A stretch of 64,000 bases of DNA from DAIODI01 sp046349255. GTDB taxonomy: Bacteria; Pseudomonadota; Alphaproteobacteria; Rhizobiales; Aestuariivirgaceae. The first letter of the stretch is position 1. Every line of letters starts with the position of its first letter. The notes beneath the pieces are model-generated. The model saw only the letters and a list, made by a program, of their open reading frames with translations, did no database searches and was not told the origin of the DNA. The stretch covers positions 682,001 through 746,000 of the forward strand of contig JAXMCR010000004.1 of NCBI GenBank assembly GCA_046349255.1, written 5' to 3'. Below are positions 8,189-15,890 of this stretch, piece by piece. The translations under genes were made by a program, and so were the position numbers.

Positions 8189-9376
8189 TCAGCCTGCCTT
8201 GCGGGATTGCGAATTCGACTTCCACGCCGAGACGGCGCGCTGGGCCGCTTCGGCGAGGGTGTTGGCGCGGATGATCGGGAGGCCCGACTTGGCCAGGATC
8301 TTGCGGCCTTCCTCGACGTTGGTGCCGGCGAGGCGCACGATCACCGGCACGTCGACCGGGTTCTTCTCGAGCGCCTGCACGACGCCCTCGGCGACCCAGT
8401 CGCAGCGGTTGATGCCGGCGAAGATGTTGACGAGGATCGCCTGCACGTTGTGGTCCGACATCACGAGACGGAACGCCTTCGCCACGCGGTCGGGCGTGGC
8501 GCCGCCGCCGATGTCGAGGAAGTTCGCAGGCTCGCCGCCCGCCGACTTGATCATGTCCATCGTCGCCATCGCGAGGCCCGCGCCGTTGACGATGCAGCCG
8601 ATGTTGCCCTCAAGGCCGACGTAGGCGAGGCCGCGGTCGGCGGCGCGCGTCTCGCGCGGATCCTCCTGCGACTTGTCGCGCAGCTCCGCGATGTGCGGCA
8701 GGCGGAAGAGGGCGTTGTCGTCGAAGGTCATCTTGGCGTCGAGCGCCAGCACCTGGTTGTCCTCGGTGACGACGAGCGGGTTGATCTCGAGCATCGTCGC
8801 GTCGAGTTCCTCGAACGCCTGGTAGCAGGCGAGGATCGTCTTCACCGCCTGCGGGATCTGGCCAGCGTCGAAGCCCAGGCCGAAGGCGATCTCGCGCGCC
8901 TGGAAGGCGGGCATGCCGACGGCCGGCTCGACGACGGAGCGGATGATCGACTTCGGCGCCTTCTCGGCGATCTCCTCGATCTCCATGCCGCCGGAGCCGG
9001 AGGCCACGACCATCACGCGCTCGGTTTTCCGGTCGAGCACGAAGCCCAGGTAGAGCTCGCGCTTGATCGGTACCGCGCCTTCCACGTAGAGCCGATAGAC
9101 CACCTTGCCGGCAGGTCCCGTCTGGTGCGTCACGAGGCGCTTGCCGAACATCTCGTTGGCGACTTCCTCGACCTCGTGCTCGGTCTTGCAGAGCTTTACG
9201 CCGCCGGCCTTGCCGCGGCCGCCGGTGTGAACCTGCGCCTTCACGATCCACTTCGAGCCGCCGATCTCGTGCGCGCGGTAGGCCGCCTGCTCGGGGCTGT
9301 AGGCGAGGCCGCCCTTGGGGATCGGCACCCCGAATTTCGACAAGAGCTCCTTGGCCTGATACTCGTGAATGTCCAT
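8189..9376 (-). CDS. mtkA: Malate-CoA ligase subunit alpha; succinyl-CoA synthetase beta-like (ATP-grasp)
   Basis: A 395-residue ATP-grasp subunit starting MDIHEYQAKELLSKFGVPIP, the standard N-terminus of SucC/MtkA proteins. Downstream are the nucleotide and metal-binding segments INPLVVTEDNQVLALDAK and NFLDIGGGATPDRVAKAF. It pairs with MtkB to make malyl-CoA. ATG 9376 has a GGAGG site seven bases upstream and matches the family start, so the longer in-frame extension to 9412 is not used. It heads the minus-strand group mtkA-mtkB-ppc and is divergent from the response-regulator gene across a 172-bp gap that must contain both promoters. Confidence 0.88.
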   Translation of the reverse strand: MDIHEYQAKELLSKFGVPIPKGGLAYSPEQAAYRAHEIGGSKWIVKAQVHTGGRGKAGGVKLCKTEHEVEEVANEMFGKRLVTHQTGPAGKVVYRLYVEGAVPIKRELYLGFVLDRKTERVMVVASGSGGMEIEEIAEKAPKSIIRSVVEPAVGMPAFQAREIAFGLGFDAGQIPQAVKTILACYQAFEELDATMLEINPLVVTEDNQVLALDAKMTFDDNALFRLPHIAELRDKSQEDPRETRAADRGLAYVGLEGNIGCIVNGAGLAMATMDMIKSAGGEPANFLDIGGGATPDRVAKAFRLVMSDHNVQAILVNIFAGINRCDWVAEGVVQALEKNPVDVPVIVRLAGTNVEEGRKILAKSGLPIIRANTLAEAAQRAVSAWKSNSQSRKAG

Positions 9377-9548
9377 CGGTTCCTCCGGGTAGACCTGCTG
9401 TACGCTGGCCAATGGACACCACCGTCACGACCGTCACAACACCCGGAACTCCTGCTTTCGAGTGTCCTAAAGGGTGGGCTATTGACCTGCCCGAAAGCAT
9501 ATGTTTGTGATTTTGGCGTTAAATTGATTACCCGAACGGGTAGGTTTC

Positions 9549-10205
9549 ATGCCCCATCGCACCCGCCGCGTCTCGTTGATCCTCGCCGACAGCAATCCGC
9601 TCATCCTCACCGCCCTGTCGGAGGTGATCGAGGGCGATCCGCGCTTCAGCCTCGTCTCCACGGTGAAAAGCGCGCAGGCCTTCATCGACGCGGTGACGCG
9701 GGTGCCGGTCGACGTGGCGATCCTCGACTGGCACCTGCCCGACGGCAGCGGCGAACGCGTGGTGGAGTTCCTGCGCCAGCAGGGGTCGGGCCCCCGCATC
9801 GTCGTGTACGGATCGATCGACGTGCCCGACATCGTGCGCCGCTCGATGGCGGCGGGCGCTGCGGGCTTCTGCCCGCGTTCCCATTCGCCCGAGCAGCTCC
9901 TCGACATCGTGCAGCGCGTGGCCGACGGCCAGATGGTGTTCCCGTTCGTCGACGTCCGCGCGCTGAACCAGAACCCGCTGAGCCAGCTCACGCAGCGCGA
10001 GCGCAACCTGCTCGTCTCGCTGTCGCGCGGCCTCACCAACAAGGCGCTCGCCGATGAACTGGCGATCAGCGTCAACACCGTGAAGTTTCACCTGCGCAAC
10101 CTGTTCGAAAAGCTCGGCGTGAAGAACCGGGCGCAGGCGATCGCCCTTTACTATTCGTCGGGCGAAGGCGCGGTGAGACCATTCGCCGGCGGGAACATGG
10201 CTTGA
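9549..10205 (+). CDS. NarL/FixJ-type response regulator (receiver + LuxR HTH), atypical receiver
   Basis: A 218-residue two-domain regulator. The receiver domain (residues 8-120) has the phospho-acceptor Asp60 in ILDWHLPDG and a single acidic residue, Asp14, where a pair is usual. The normally invariant Lys after the GAxG turn is replaced by Arg110 (GAAGFCPRSH). The C-terminal LuxR helix-turn-helix (about 143-205) contains LTQRERNLLVSLSRGLTNKALA and VNTVKFHLRNLFEKLGVKNR. It sits between the divergent mtkA operon and mcl and is a candidate regulator of both. No partner histidine kinase lies next to it. The altered receiver may mean non-standard or phosphorylation-independent control. Confidence 0.88.
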   Translation: MPHRTRRVSLILADSNPLILTALSEVIEGDPRFSLVSTVKSAQAFIDAVTRVPVDVAILDWHLPDGSGERVVEFLRQQGSGPRIVVYGSIDVPDIVRRSMAAGAAGFCPRSHSPEQLLDIVQRVADGQMVFPFVDVRALNQNPLSQLTQRERNLLVSLSRGLTNKALADELAISVNTVKFHLRNLFEKLGVKNRAQAIALYYSSGEGAVRPFAGGNMA

Positions 10206-10269
10206 CTCGCGCGTGACGATTCGGGTTTGTGTCGCCGGCACCGGCAACACGAGCGATGGTTCAACGCAG

Positions 10270-11253
10270 ATGAGCTTCTTTACGATCGAACAGGCACCCG
10301 CCCGCCTCAACCGCAGTGAGCTCGCCGTTCCGGGCAGCCAGCCGCAGATGTTCGAGAAGGCGGCGAAGTCCGCCGCCGACGTCATCTTCCTCGACCTCGA
10401 GGACGCCGTCGCGCCCGACGACAAGGAACAGGCGCGCAAGAACATCATCAAGTCGCTGAACGAGATGGACTGGGGCACCAAGACGATGTCGGTGCGCATC
10501 AACGGTCTCGACACGCACTACATGTACCGCGATGTCGTCGACGTGCTCGAGCAGACGGGCGAGCGGCTCGACCTCATCATGATCCCGAAGGTCGGCACCG
10601 CGGCGGACGTCTACGCGGTCGACATGCTCGTGACCCAGGTCGAGACGATGAAGAAGCGCAAGAAGAAGATCGGCTTCGAGTTGATCATCGAAACCGCGCT
10701 CGGCATGCAGAACGTGGAAGCGATCGCGGCAGCGAGCAAGCGCAACGAATCGCTGCATTTCGGCGTCGCCGACTACGCCGCCTCGACCCGCGCGCGCACG
10801 ACCAACATCGGCGGCGTCAACCCCGACTACTCCGTGCTCACCGACAAGGACGCGGAGAACGGCCGCGCCGTGCACTGGGGCGACATGTGGCACTATGCGC
10901 TGTCGAAGATGTGCGTCGCGGCCCGCGCCAACGGCCTGCGCCCGGTCGACGGACCGTTCGGCGATTTCTCCGATCCCGACGGTTATCTCGCGGCGGCCAA
11001 GCGCGCCGCGGTGCTCGGCTACGAGGGGAAGTGGGCGATCCATCCCTCGCAGATCGATCTCGCCAACGAGGTGATGAGCCCGTCCGAGAAGGAAGTGACG
11101 CGCGCCAAGCGCATCCTCGTTGCGATGGACGAGGCGGCGAAGGCCGGCAAGGGCGCCGTGTCGCTCGACGGCCGCCTCATCGACTACGCGTCGATCCGCC
11201 AGGCCGAGGTGCTGGTGAAGAAGGCCGAGCAGATCGAGGCCGCTGCGAAATAG
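10270..11253 (+). CDS. mcl: L-malyl-CoA / beta-methylmalyl-CoA lyase
   Basis: A 327-residue CitE-family lyase that splits malyl-CoA into acetyl-CoA and glyoxylate, consuming the product of MtkAB. Recognisable blocks are HRSELAVPGS-like NRSELAVPGSQPQMFEKAA, DVIFLDLEDAVAPDDKEQAR, IGFELIIETALGMQNVEAI, FGVADYAASTRARTT and GKWAIHPSQIDLANEVM. These follow the Methylobacterium/Rhodobacter Mcl1 pattern closely along the whole length. The family length and N-terminus (MSFFTIEQAPARL) place the start at ATG 10270 rather than at the longer in-frame start at 10213, although no strong ribosome-binding site is visible. A hairpin followed by T-rich sequence lies 28 bp after the stop. Confidence 0.95.
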   Translation: MSFFTIEQAPARLNRSELAVPGSQPQMFEKAAKSAADVIFLDLEDAVAPDDKEQARKNIIKSLNEMDWGTKTMSVRINGLDTHYMYRDVVDVLEQTGERLDLIMIPKVGTAADVYAVDMLVTQVETMKKRKKKIGFELIIETALGMQNVEAIAAASKRNESLHFGVADYAASTRARTTNIGGVNPDYSVLTDKDAENGRAVHWGDMWHYALSKMCVAARANGLRPVDGPFGDFSDPDGYLAAAKRAAVLGYEGKWAIHPSQIDLANEVMSPSEKEVTRAKRILVAMDEAAKAGKGAVSLDGRLIDYASIRQAEVLVKKAEQIEAAAK

Positions 11254-11280
11254 GCGGAGCGCATCATCCCACGCATGACC

Positions 11281-11303
11281 ATGCCCGGCCTCGCGCCGGG
11301 CAT
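11281..11303 (+). terminator. Rho-independent-like terminator after mcl
   Basis: Perfect 9-bp arms ATGCCCGGC and GCCGGGCAT enclose a 5-base loop and are followed by TTTGTTT. The position 28 bp after the mcl stop codon fits a terminator. The same arm sequence recurs at 11354-11376 and 43630-43653. Confidence 0.7.
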
Positions 11304-11353
11304 TTTGTTTCTGGTCGGGCCCGGGCACGAGGTTGAGCGGACGCGCCCTCGTC

Positions 11354-11376
11354 ATGCCCGGCCTTGAGCCGGGCAT
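11354..11376. repeat. Second copy of the ATGCCCGGC palindrome
   Basis: The 9-bp arms are identical to those of the terminator 51 bp upstream, with a different 5-base loop (CTTGA) and CTTCTT following. The surrounding 11254-11518 interval contains no convincing gene and further GGGCCCGG-type sequence, and looks like a small intergenic palindromic-repeat patch. Confidence 0.6.
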
Positions 11377-11518
11377 CTTCTTCGGCGCGGGAAAGGATGG
11401 TCGGGTCGGGCCCGGCCATGACCCGGACTTGGCTCGGGGCCCTCGCCTCTTGCTTGCGGGACGACGTTGGGATACGTTGTTGTACATTCGTTCAACAAGC
11501 ATCCGCACCGTGACCGCC

Positions 11519-13606
11519 ATGCCGCGCAATCCCGCCTACGACATCCTCTTCCAGCCGGTGAAGATCGGCCCCAAGACCGCGCCGAACCGGTTCTACCAGG
11601 TGCCGCACGCCTCCGGCATGAAGAACGACAACCCGCTGGTGCGCGCGAAATTCCGCGAGACGAAGGCGGAAGGCGGCTGGGGCGTCATCTGCACCGGCGC
11701 GTGCTCCATTCATCCGAGTTCGGACGATTCCCCGTTCCCGAACGCGACGCTGTGGGACGACGACGACATCCGCTCGCACGCGGTGATGACCGAGGCCGTG
11801 CATCGCCACGGCGCGCTCGCCGGCGTCGAGCTCTGGCACGGCGGCGGCTTCGTCATGAACCGCACGACGCGCATGGCGCCGCTGTCGCCCTCGGGCATCC
11901 CGTGGATGGCGACGCACCCGGGCTTCATGGGCCAGCAGCGCCCGAAGGTGATGGACCTCTCCGACATCCGAGACCTGATCCGCTGGCAGGCCGACGGCGC
12001 ACGCCGCGCCGAGCAGGCGGGCTTCGACATCATCTACGTCTACGCCGGCATGGGCTACCTGCCGCACGAGTTCATGCTGAAGCTCTACAACAAGCGCACC
12101 GACGCCTACGGCGGCTCGATCGCCAACCGCGTGCGGCTCACGCGCGAGCTGATCGAGGCGACCCGCGAGGCAACCGGCGGACGCTGCGCCGTGGCGCTGC
12201 GCATCTCGCTGCAGGAACTGCGCGCAGCACCCGGCACGCACGCCGAGACGGAAGCCCACGAGGTGATCGAGATCCTCAAGGAGGATCCCGATCTCTTCGA
12301 CGTGAAGATGGACTACAGCGCCACCGACTGCGCCGCCTCGCGCTTCACGGCCGAAGGCAGCCATGAGCCGGTCGTTAACATCGTGAAGCAGATCACGAAG
12401 AAGCCCGTCGTGGGTGTCGGCCGCTTCACGTCGCCCGACACGATGGTGTCGCAGATCAAGCGCGGCATCCTCGATTTGGTCGGCGGCGCGCGTCCCTCGA
12501 TCGCCGACCCGTTCCTGCCGCGGAAGCTTGCCGAGGGCCGCGAGAACGAGATCCGCGAGTGCATCGGTTGCAACATGTGCATCGCAAGCTGGCACGACGG
12601 CGTGTGGGCGCGCTGCACGCAGAACCCGACGATCGGCGAGGAGTATCGCCGCGGCTGGCATCCCGAGATCGTGCGCAAGGACGCCGAAGGCAGCGTGCTG
12701 ATCGTCGGCGGCGGGCCGGCCGGCCTCGAGGCGGCGCTGACGCTGGGCCGGCGCGGCTTCACCGTGTCGCTCGCAGATGCGTCCGAGAAGTTCGGCGGAC
12801 GCCTTGCCTGGGAATCGCGCCTGCCGGGCCTCTCGCAGTGGCATCGCGTGGTCGACTATCGCCTCGGCCGCCTTAACGAGATGACGAACGTATCGCTCTA
12901 TCCGGCGAGCCGGCTCGCGGCGAACGACGTCATGGACTTCGGCGCCGAACACGTGATCGTGGCGACCGGCGCGCGCTGGCTGCCGAACGCGGTGTCGGCT
13001 GACGAGTATCCGGTGGGACCGATCGAAGGCCCGCGCGTCTATACGCCGTCCGACATTGCAGCGGGCAAGATGCCCGAAGGACCGGTCGTCGTGTTCGACT
13101 TCGACAACTACTACATGGGGAGCGCGATCGCCGAACACCTCTCGGCGCAGGGGCTCAAGGTGGAGTACGTGACGTCGGCGGGCTTTGCCTCCGCGTGGAC
13201 GATCTACACGAACGAGCAGCCGCTCATCCACAAGGCGCTGCACCGGCGCGGCATCCCGATCCGCACGCTGTCGCTGGTGAAGGCCTTTGACGGCGAGACG
13301 GTGACGCTCGCCGACATCTTCTCCGGCGCCGAGACGCCGATCGCTGCGCGCTCGCTGGTCATCGTCGGCCACCGGGCGCCGGTCGACGACCTCTATCGCG
13401 CGCTCAAGGCCGAACCCGATCTTGCGAAGGCGGGCATCCGTACGCTGACGATCACCGGAGACGCGATGGCGCCGGGCGCGATCGTCCATGCCGTCTACAA
13501 CGGCCACAAGACGGCGCGTGAACTGGGCGCGACCGCGAACCAGGGCGTCAAGCGCGACTTCCCCGTCGGCAAGGTTTCGGCCTTCGAGCGGGCGTCGGTC
13601 GCATGA
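11519..13606 (+). CDS. Trimethylamine dehydrogenase-like FMN / 4Fe-4S / FAD-type oxidoreductase
   Basis: A 695-residue three-domain flavoprotein. Residues 1-340 form an Old-Yellow-Enzyme barrel (DILFQPVKIGPKT, NRFYQVPH, GVELWHGGG). The 4Fe-4S ligands are C348, C351, C354 and C366 (CIGCNMC and following), and a dinucleotide-binding domain begins near 392 (VLIVGGGPAGLEAAL). Similarity to methylotrophic TMADH is high, including GEEYRRGWHPE. However, the Cys that covalently carries FMN in TMADH is Ala31 here, and the substrate-cage Tyr60 of TMADH corresponds to Ala61, so trimethylamine itself is an unlikely substrate. An N-methyl amine or N-methylproline-type demethylase is plausible. Its TGA overlaps the ATG of the MttB-family gene. 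Confidence 0.85.
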   Translation: MPRNPAYDILFQPVKIGPKTAPNRFYQVPHASGMKNDNPLVRAKFRETKAEGGWGVICTGACSIHPSSDDSPFPNATLWDDDDIRSHAVMTEAVHRHGALAGVELWHGGGFVMNRTTRMAPLSPSGIPWMATHPGFMGQQRPKVMDLSDIRDLIRWQADGARRAEQAGFDIIYVYAGMGYLPHEFMLKLYNKRTDAYGGSIANRVRLTRELIEATREATGGRCAVALRISLQELRAAPGTHAETEAHEVIEILKEDPDLFDVKMDYSATDCAASRFTAEGSHEPVVNIVKQITKKPVVGVGRFTSPDTMVSQIKRGILDLVGGARPSIADPFLPRKLAEGRENEIRECIGCNMCIASWHDGVWARCTQNPTIGEEYRRGWHPEIVRKDAEGSVLIVGGGPAGLEAALTLGRRGFTVSLADASEKFGGRLAWESRLPGLSQWHRVVDYRLGRLNEMTNVSLYPASRLAANDVMDFGAEHVIVATGARWLPNAVSADEYPVGPIEGPRVYTPSDIAAGKMPEGPVVVFDFDNYYMGSAIAEHLSAQGLKVEYVTSAGFASAWTIYTNEQPLIHKALHRRGIPIRTLSLVKAFDGETVTLADIFSGAETPIAARSLVIVGHRAPVDDLYRALKAEPDLAKAGIRTLTITGDAMAPGAIVHAVYNGHKTARELGATANQGVKRDFPVGKVSAFERASVA

Positions 13607-15138
13607 GCCGGGCAGGGCGGCGGGCGCGCACCACCGGCGTCGGGCGCGAGCTCGGGCAGCTGAAGCAGATGCCGTTTCGGCAGCTGTCGCTGCCGTATCA
13701 GCCGATCGCGGTGCTCTCCAATGACCAGGTCGAGGCGATCCATCGCACGGCCCTGAAGGTGCTCGCAGAGATCGGAATGAAGGTGCTCGATGCGCCGGCC
13801 CGCGCGCTGTTCGCCAAAGCCGGCGCGGACGTCGACGAGGCATCGATGCGTGTGCGGATCGACCCGGCGCTGATGGAAGAGCTCGTCGCGAAGGCGCCGG
13901 CCTCGTTCACGCTGGCTGCCCGCAACCCGCAGAAGTCGCTGAAGGTCGGCGGCCGCGACTTCATCTTCTCCTCCGTGGGCGGACCAGCCTTCGTGATGGA
14001 CGAGGACAAGGGCCGGCGCAGCGGCACCTATCAGGAGATGTGCGACTACATCCGCCTGATCCAGTCGCTCAACGTGATCCACCAGGAAGGCGGCGGCCCG
14101 CTCGAGCCGATGGACCTGCCGGCGCCGACGCGGCACCTCGATCTCTACTACGCGGAGATCACGCTCACGGACAAGAACTGGCAGCCGCAGACGTTTGGGC
14201 GTGCACGGACGATCGACGCGCTCGAGATGGCGGCGATCGCGCTCGGCACCACGCGCGAGGGCCTGAACGGGACATCGGTGTTCACCGGCGTCATCAACAC
14301 GAACTCGCCGCTTCAGATCGACATCCCGATGGCGGAGGGGCTGATCACGCTTGCCGAGCACGGACAGGTGAACGTGATCACGCCGTTTACGCTGGCGGGC
14401 GCGATGTCGCCGGTGACGCTCGCGGGCGCGCTCGCCCAGCAGCACGCGGAAGCGATGGCGGGGATTGCGCTGGTGCAGATCGTGCGCCCCGGCGCGCCGG
14501 TGATGTACGGCGGGTTCACCTCCAACGTCGACATGAAGACGGGCTCGCCCGCCTTCGGCACGCCCGAGTATACGCTCGCAGCGCAGGCCTCCGGGCAGCT
14601 GGCGCGGCGGCTGAACGTGCCGTTCCGGTCGAGCAATGTCACTGCCTCGAACGCGGTCGACGCCCAGGCCGCCTACGAGAGCCAGATGTCGCTGTGGGGT
14701 TCGGTGATGGGCGGGGCGCACATGGTGCTGCACGCGGCGGGCTGGCTCGGCGGCGGCCTCACGGCGTCGTTCGAGAAGCTGATCCTCGACGCCGAGATGC
14801 TGCAGATGATGGCGGCCTACTGTGTGCCGCCGGTGGTCGACGAGAAGACGCTGGCGATGGATGCGATCCGCGAAGTCGGTCCTGCGGGCCATTACTTCGG
14901 CGCGGCCCACACCATCGAGCGCTACGAGACGGCGTTCTACGCGCCGCTCCTCTCCAACTGGGACAACTTCGACACCTGGCGTGAACGCGGCTCGCTGACC
15001 GCGACGCAGCGCGCCAACGCGATCTGGAAGAAACTGCTCGCCGACTACGAGCAGCCGCCGATCGATCCGGGTACGGACGAGGCGTTGCGCGACTACATGG
15101 AGCGCCGGAAGCGCGAGGGCGGCGCCCCCGCCGACTAG
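13603..15138 (+). CDS. MttB-family (COG5598) trimethylamine/betaine methyltransferase homologue, non-pyrrolysine
   Basis: A 511-residue TIM-barrel methyltransferase of the MttB superfamily. Family-typical segments include LKVLAEIGMKVLDAPARALF, DFIFSSVGGPAFVMDEDKG and MSLWGSVMGGAHMVLHAAGWLGGGL. The reading frame runs without an internal TAG, so this is the non-pyrrolysine group; characterised members transfer methyl groups from quaternary amines (for example glycine betaine or proline betaine) to a corrinoid protein. No corrinoid protein or reactivase gene is visible nearby, which leaves the methyl acceptor unknown. It overlaps the upstream flavoprotein gene by 4 bp (ATGA), implying coupled expression, and its TAG stop shares CTAG with the stop of the convergent TetR gene. 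Confidence 0.87.
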   Translation: MSRAGRRARTTGVGRELGQLKQMPFRQLSLPYQPIAVLSNDQVEAIHRTALKVLAEIGMKVLDAPARALFAKAGADVDEASMRVRIDPALMEELVAKAPASFTLAARNPQKSLKVGGRDFIFSSVGGPAFVMDEDKGRRSGTYQEMCDYIRLIQSLNVIHQEGGGPLEPMDLPAPTRHLDLYYAEITLTDKNWQPQTFGRARTIDALEMAAIALGTTREGLNGTSVFTGVINTNSPLQIDIPMAEGLITLAEHGQVNVITPFTLAGAMSPVTLAGALAQQHAEAMAGIALVQIVRPGAPVMYGGFTSNVDMKTGSPAFGTPEYTLAAQASGQLARRLNVPFRSSNVTASNAVDAQAAYESQMSLWGSVMGGAHMVLHAAGWLGGGLTASFEKLILDAEMLQMMAAYCVPPVVDEKTLAMDAIREVGPAGHYFGAAHTIERYETAFYAPLLSNWDNFDTWRERGSLTATQRANAIWKKLLADYEQPPIDPGTDEALRDYMERRKREGGAPAD

Positions 15139-15788
15139 AGCGGCCCGAGCTTGCCCTCGACAAGGTCGTAGCAGGCCGCTCGCGCCGAGGCAGGATCGAC
15201 CGCCGTGTCGTCGAGGCTCCACTCGAGCCAGAGCCCGTCGATCAGCGCGATGACATTGCGGGCGAGTTCCACCGCCTCGACCCGCCTGTCCCGCTCCGCC
15301 GCCACCGCCGCGATCGCATCCGCCAGAACCTGCCGGAATCGGCGGTAGAGTTCGCGATGCGCGGCGTTGAGCGCCGGATTGGTCGCGGCCTCGCCCCAGA
15401 GGCTCAGCCACACAAGGAGATTGGCCTTGTCGAACACGGTCGGCGTGAAGTTCGAGTCGAGGATGCGTTTCAGAGTCGCAACCGCGGGCCCGTCGTCCTC
15501 GGCCTCGAGCAGCGCCATCACGGGTTCGTAGAGTGACGTGCGGTAGACCTCGACCAGCAGGTCGTCCTTCTCGCGAAAGTAATGGTTGATCAGCCCGCGG
15601 GAGACGCCCGCCTCCTTGCAGATGCGATCGACGGTGAACGCCTGGATGCCGCCGGCCGCGATGCATCGGATCGAGGCTTCGATGAGGCTCCTGCGCCGGA
15701 CGTCCGGACTTTCGCGGCTGAAACGCTGGCCTTCGGGCCTCTGCCTTGCGCGCACCACGGTTTGCGTGTTCTTCCTCACCCCGGACAT
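15135..15788 (-). CDS. TetR-family regulator, BetI-like
   Basis: A 217-residue DNA-binding repressor. The helix-turn-helix lies at about residues 35-70 (SLIEASIRCIAAGGIQAFT, EAGVSRGLINHYFREKDDLL), with the GLINHYF segment close to the BetI pattern. The C-terminal ligand domain resembles the BetI group. The ATG at 15788 gives the usual TetR N-terminus; longer in-frame starts add unrelated low-complexity residues. It is convergent with the MttB-family gene and divergent from the RND efflux operon 102 bp away. It could therefore control the efflux pump (the common divergent arrangement), the demethylation genes, or both. BetI relatives sense choline or other quaternary amines, which suits the neighbours. 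Confidence 0.85.
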   Translation of the reverse strand: MSGVRKNTQTVVRARQRPEGQRFSRESPDVRRRSLIEASIRCIAAGGIQAFTVDRICKEAGVSRGLINHYFREKDDLLVEVYRTSLYEPVMALLEAEDDGPAVATLKRILDSNFTPTVFDKANLLVWLSLWGEAATNPALNAAHRELYRRFRQVLADAIAAVAAERDRRVEAVELARNVIALIDGLWLEWSLDDTAVDPASARAACYDLVEGKLGPL

Positions 15789-15890
15789 CGTACTCTTCGC
15801 CGTCGGCGGAAGCGGTCCTGCGACGGCTCCCGTTCGTATCGTTAGCACAGGCCTGGCGCTTTGGGCGAACCCCTCTCGCGGTTGGAATAG

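Noticed and set aside
8189..9376. Succinyl-CoA synthetase (sucCD) as the primary call
   Set aside because: Context with ppc and mcl and close match to MtkB favour malate thiokinase, although the families are close and the alternative is kept in the entry.
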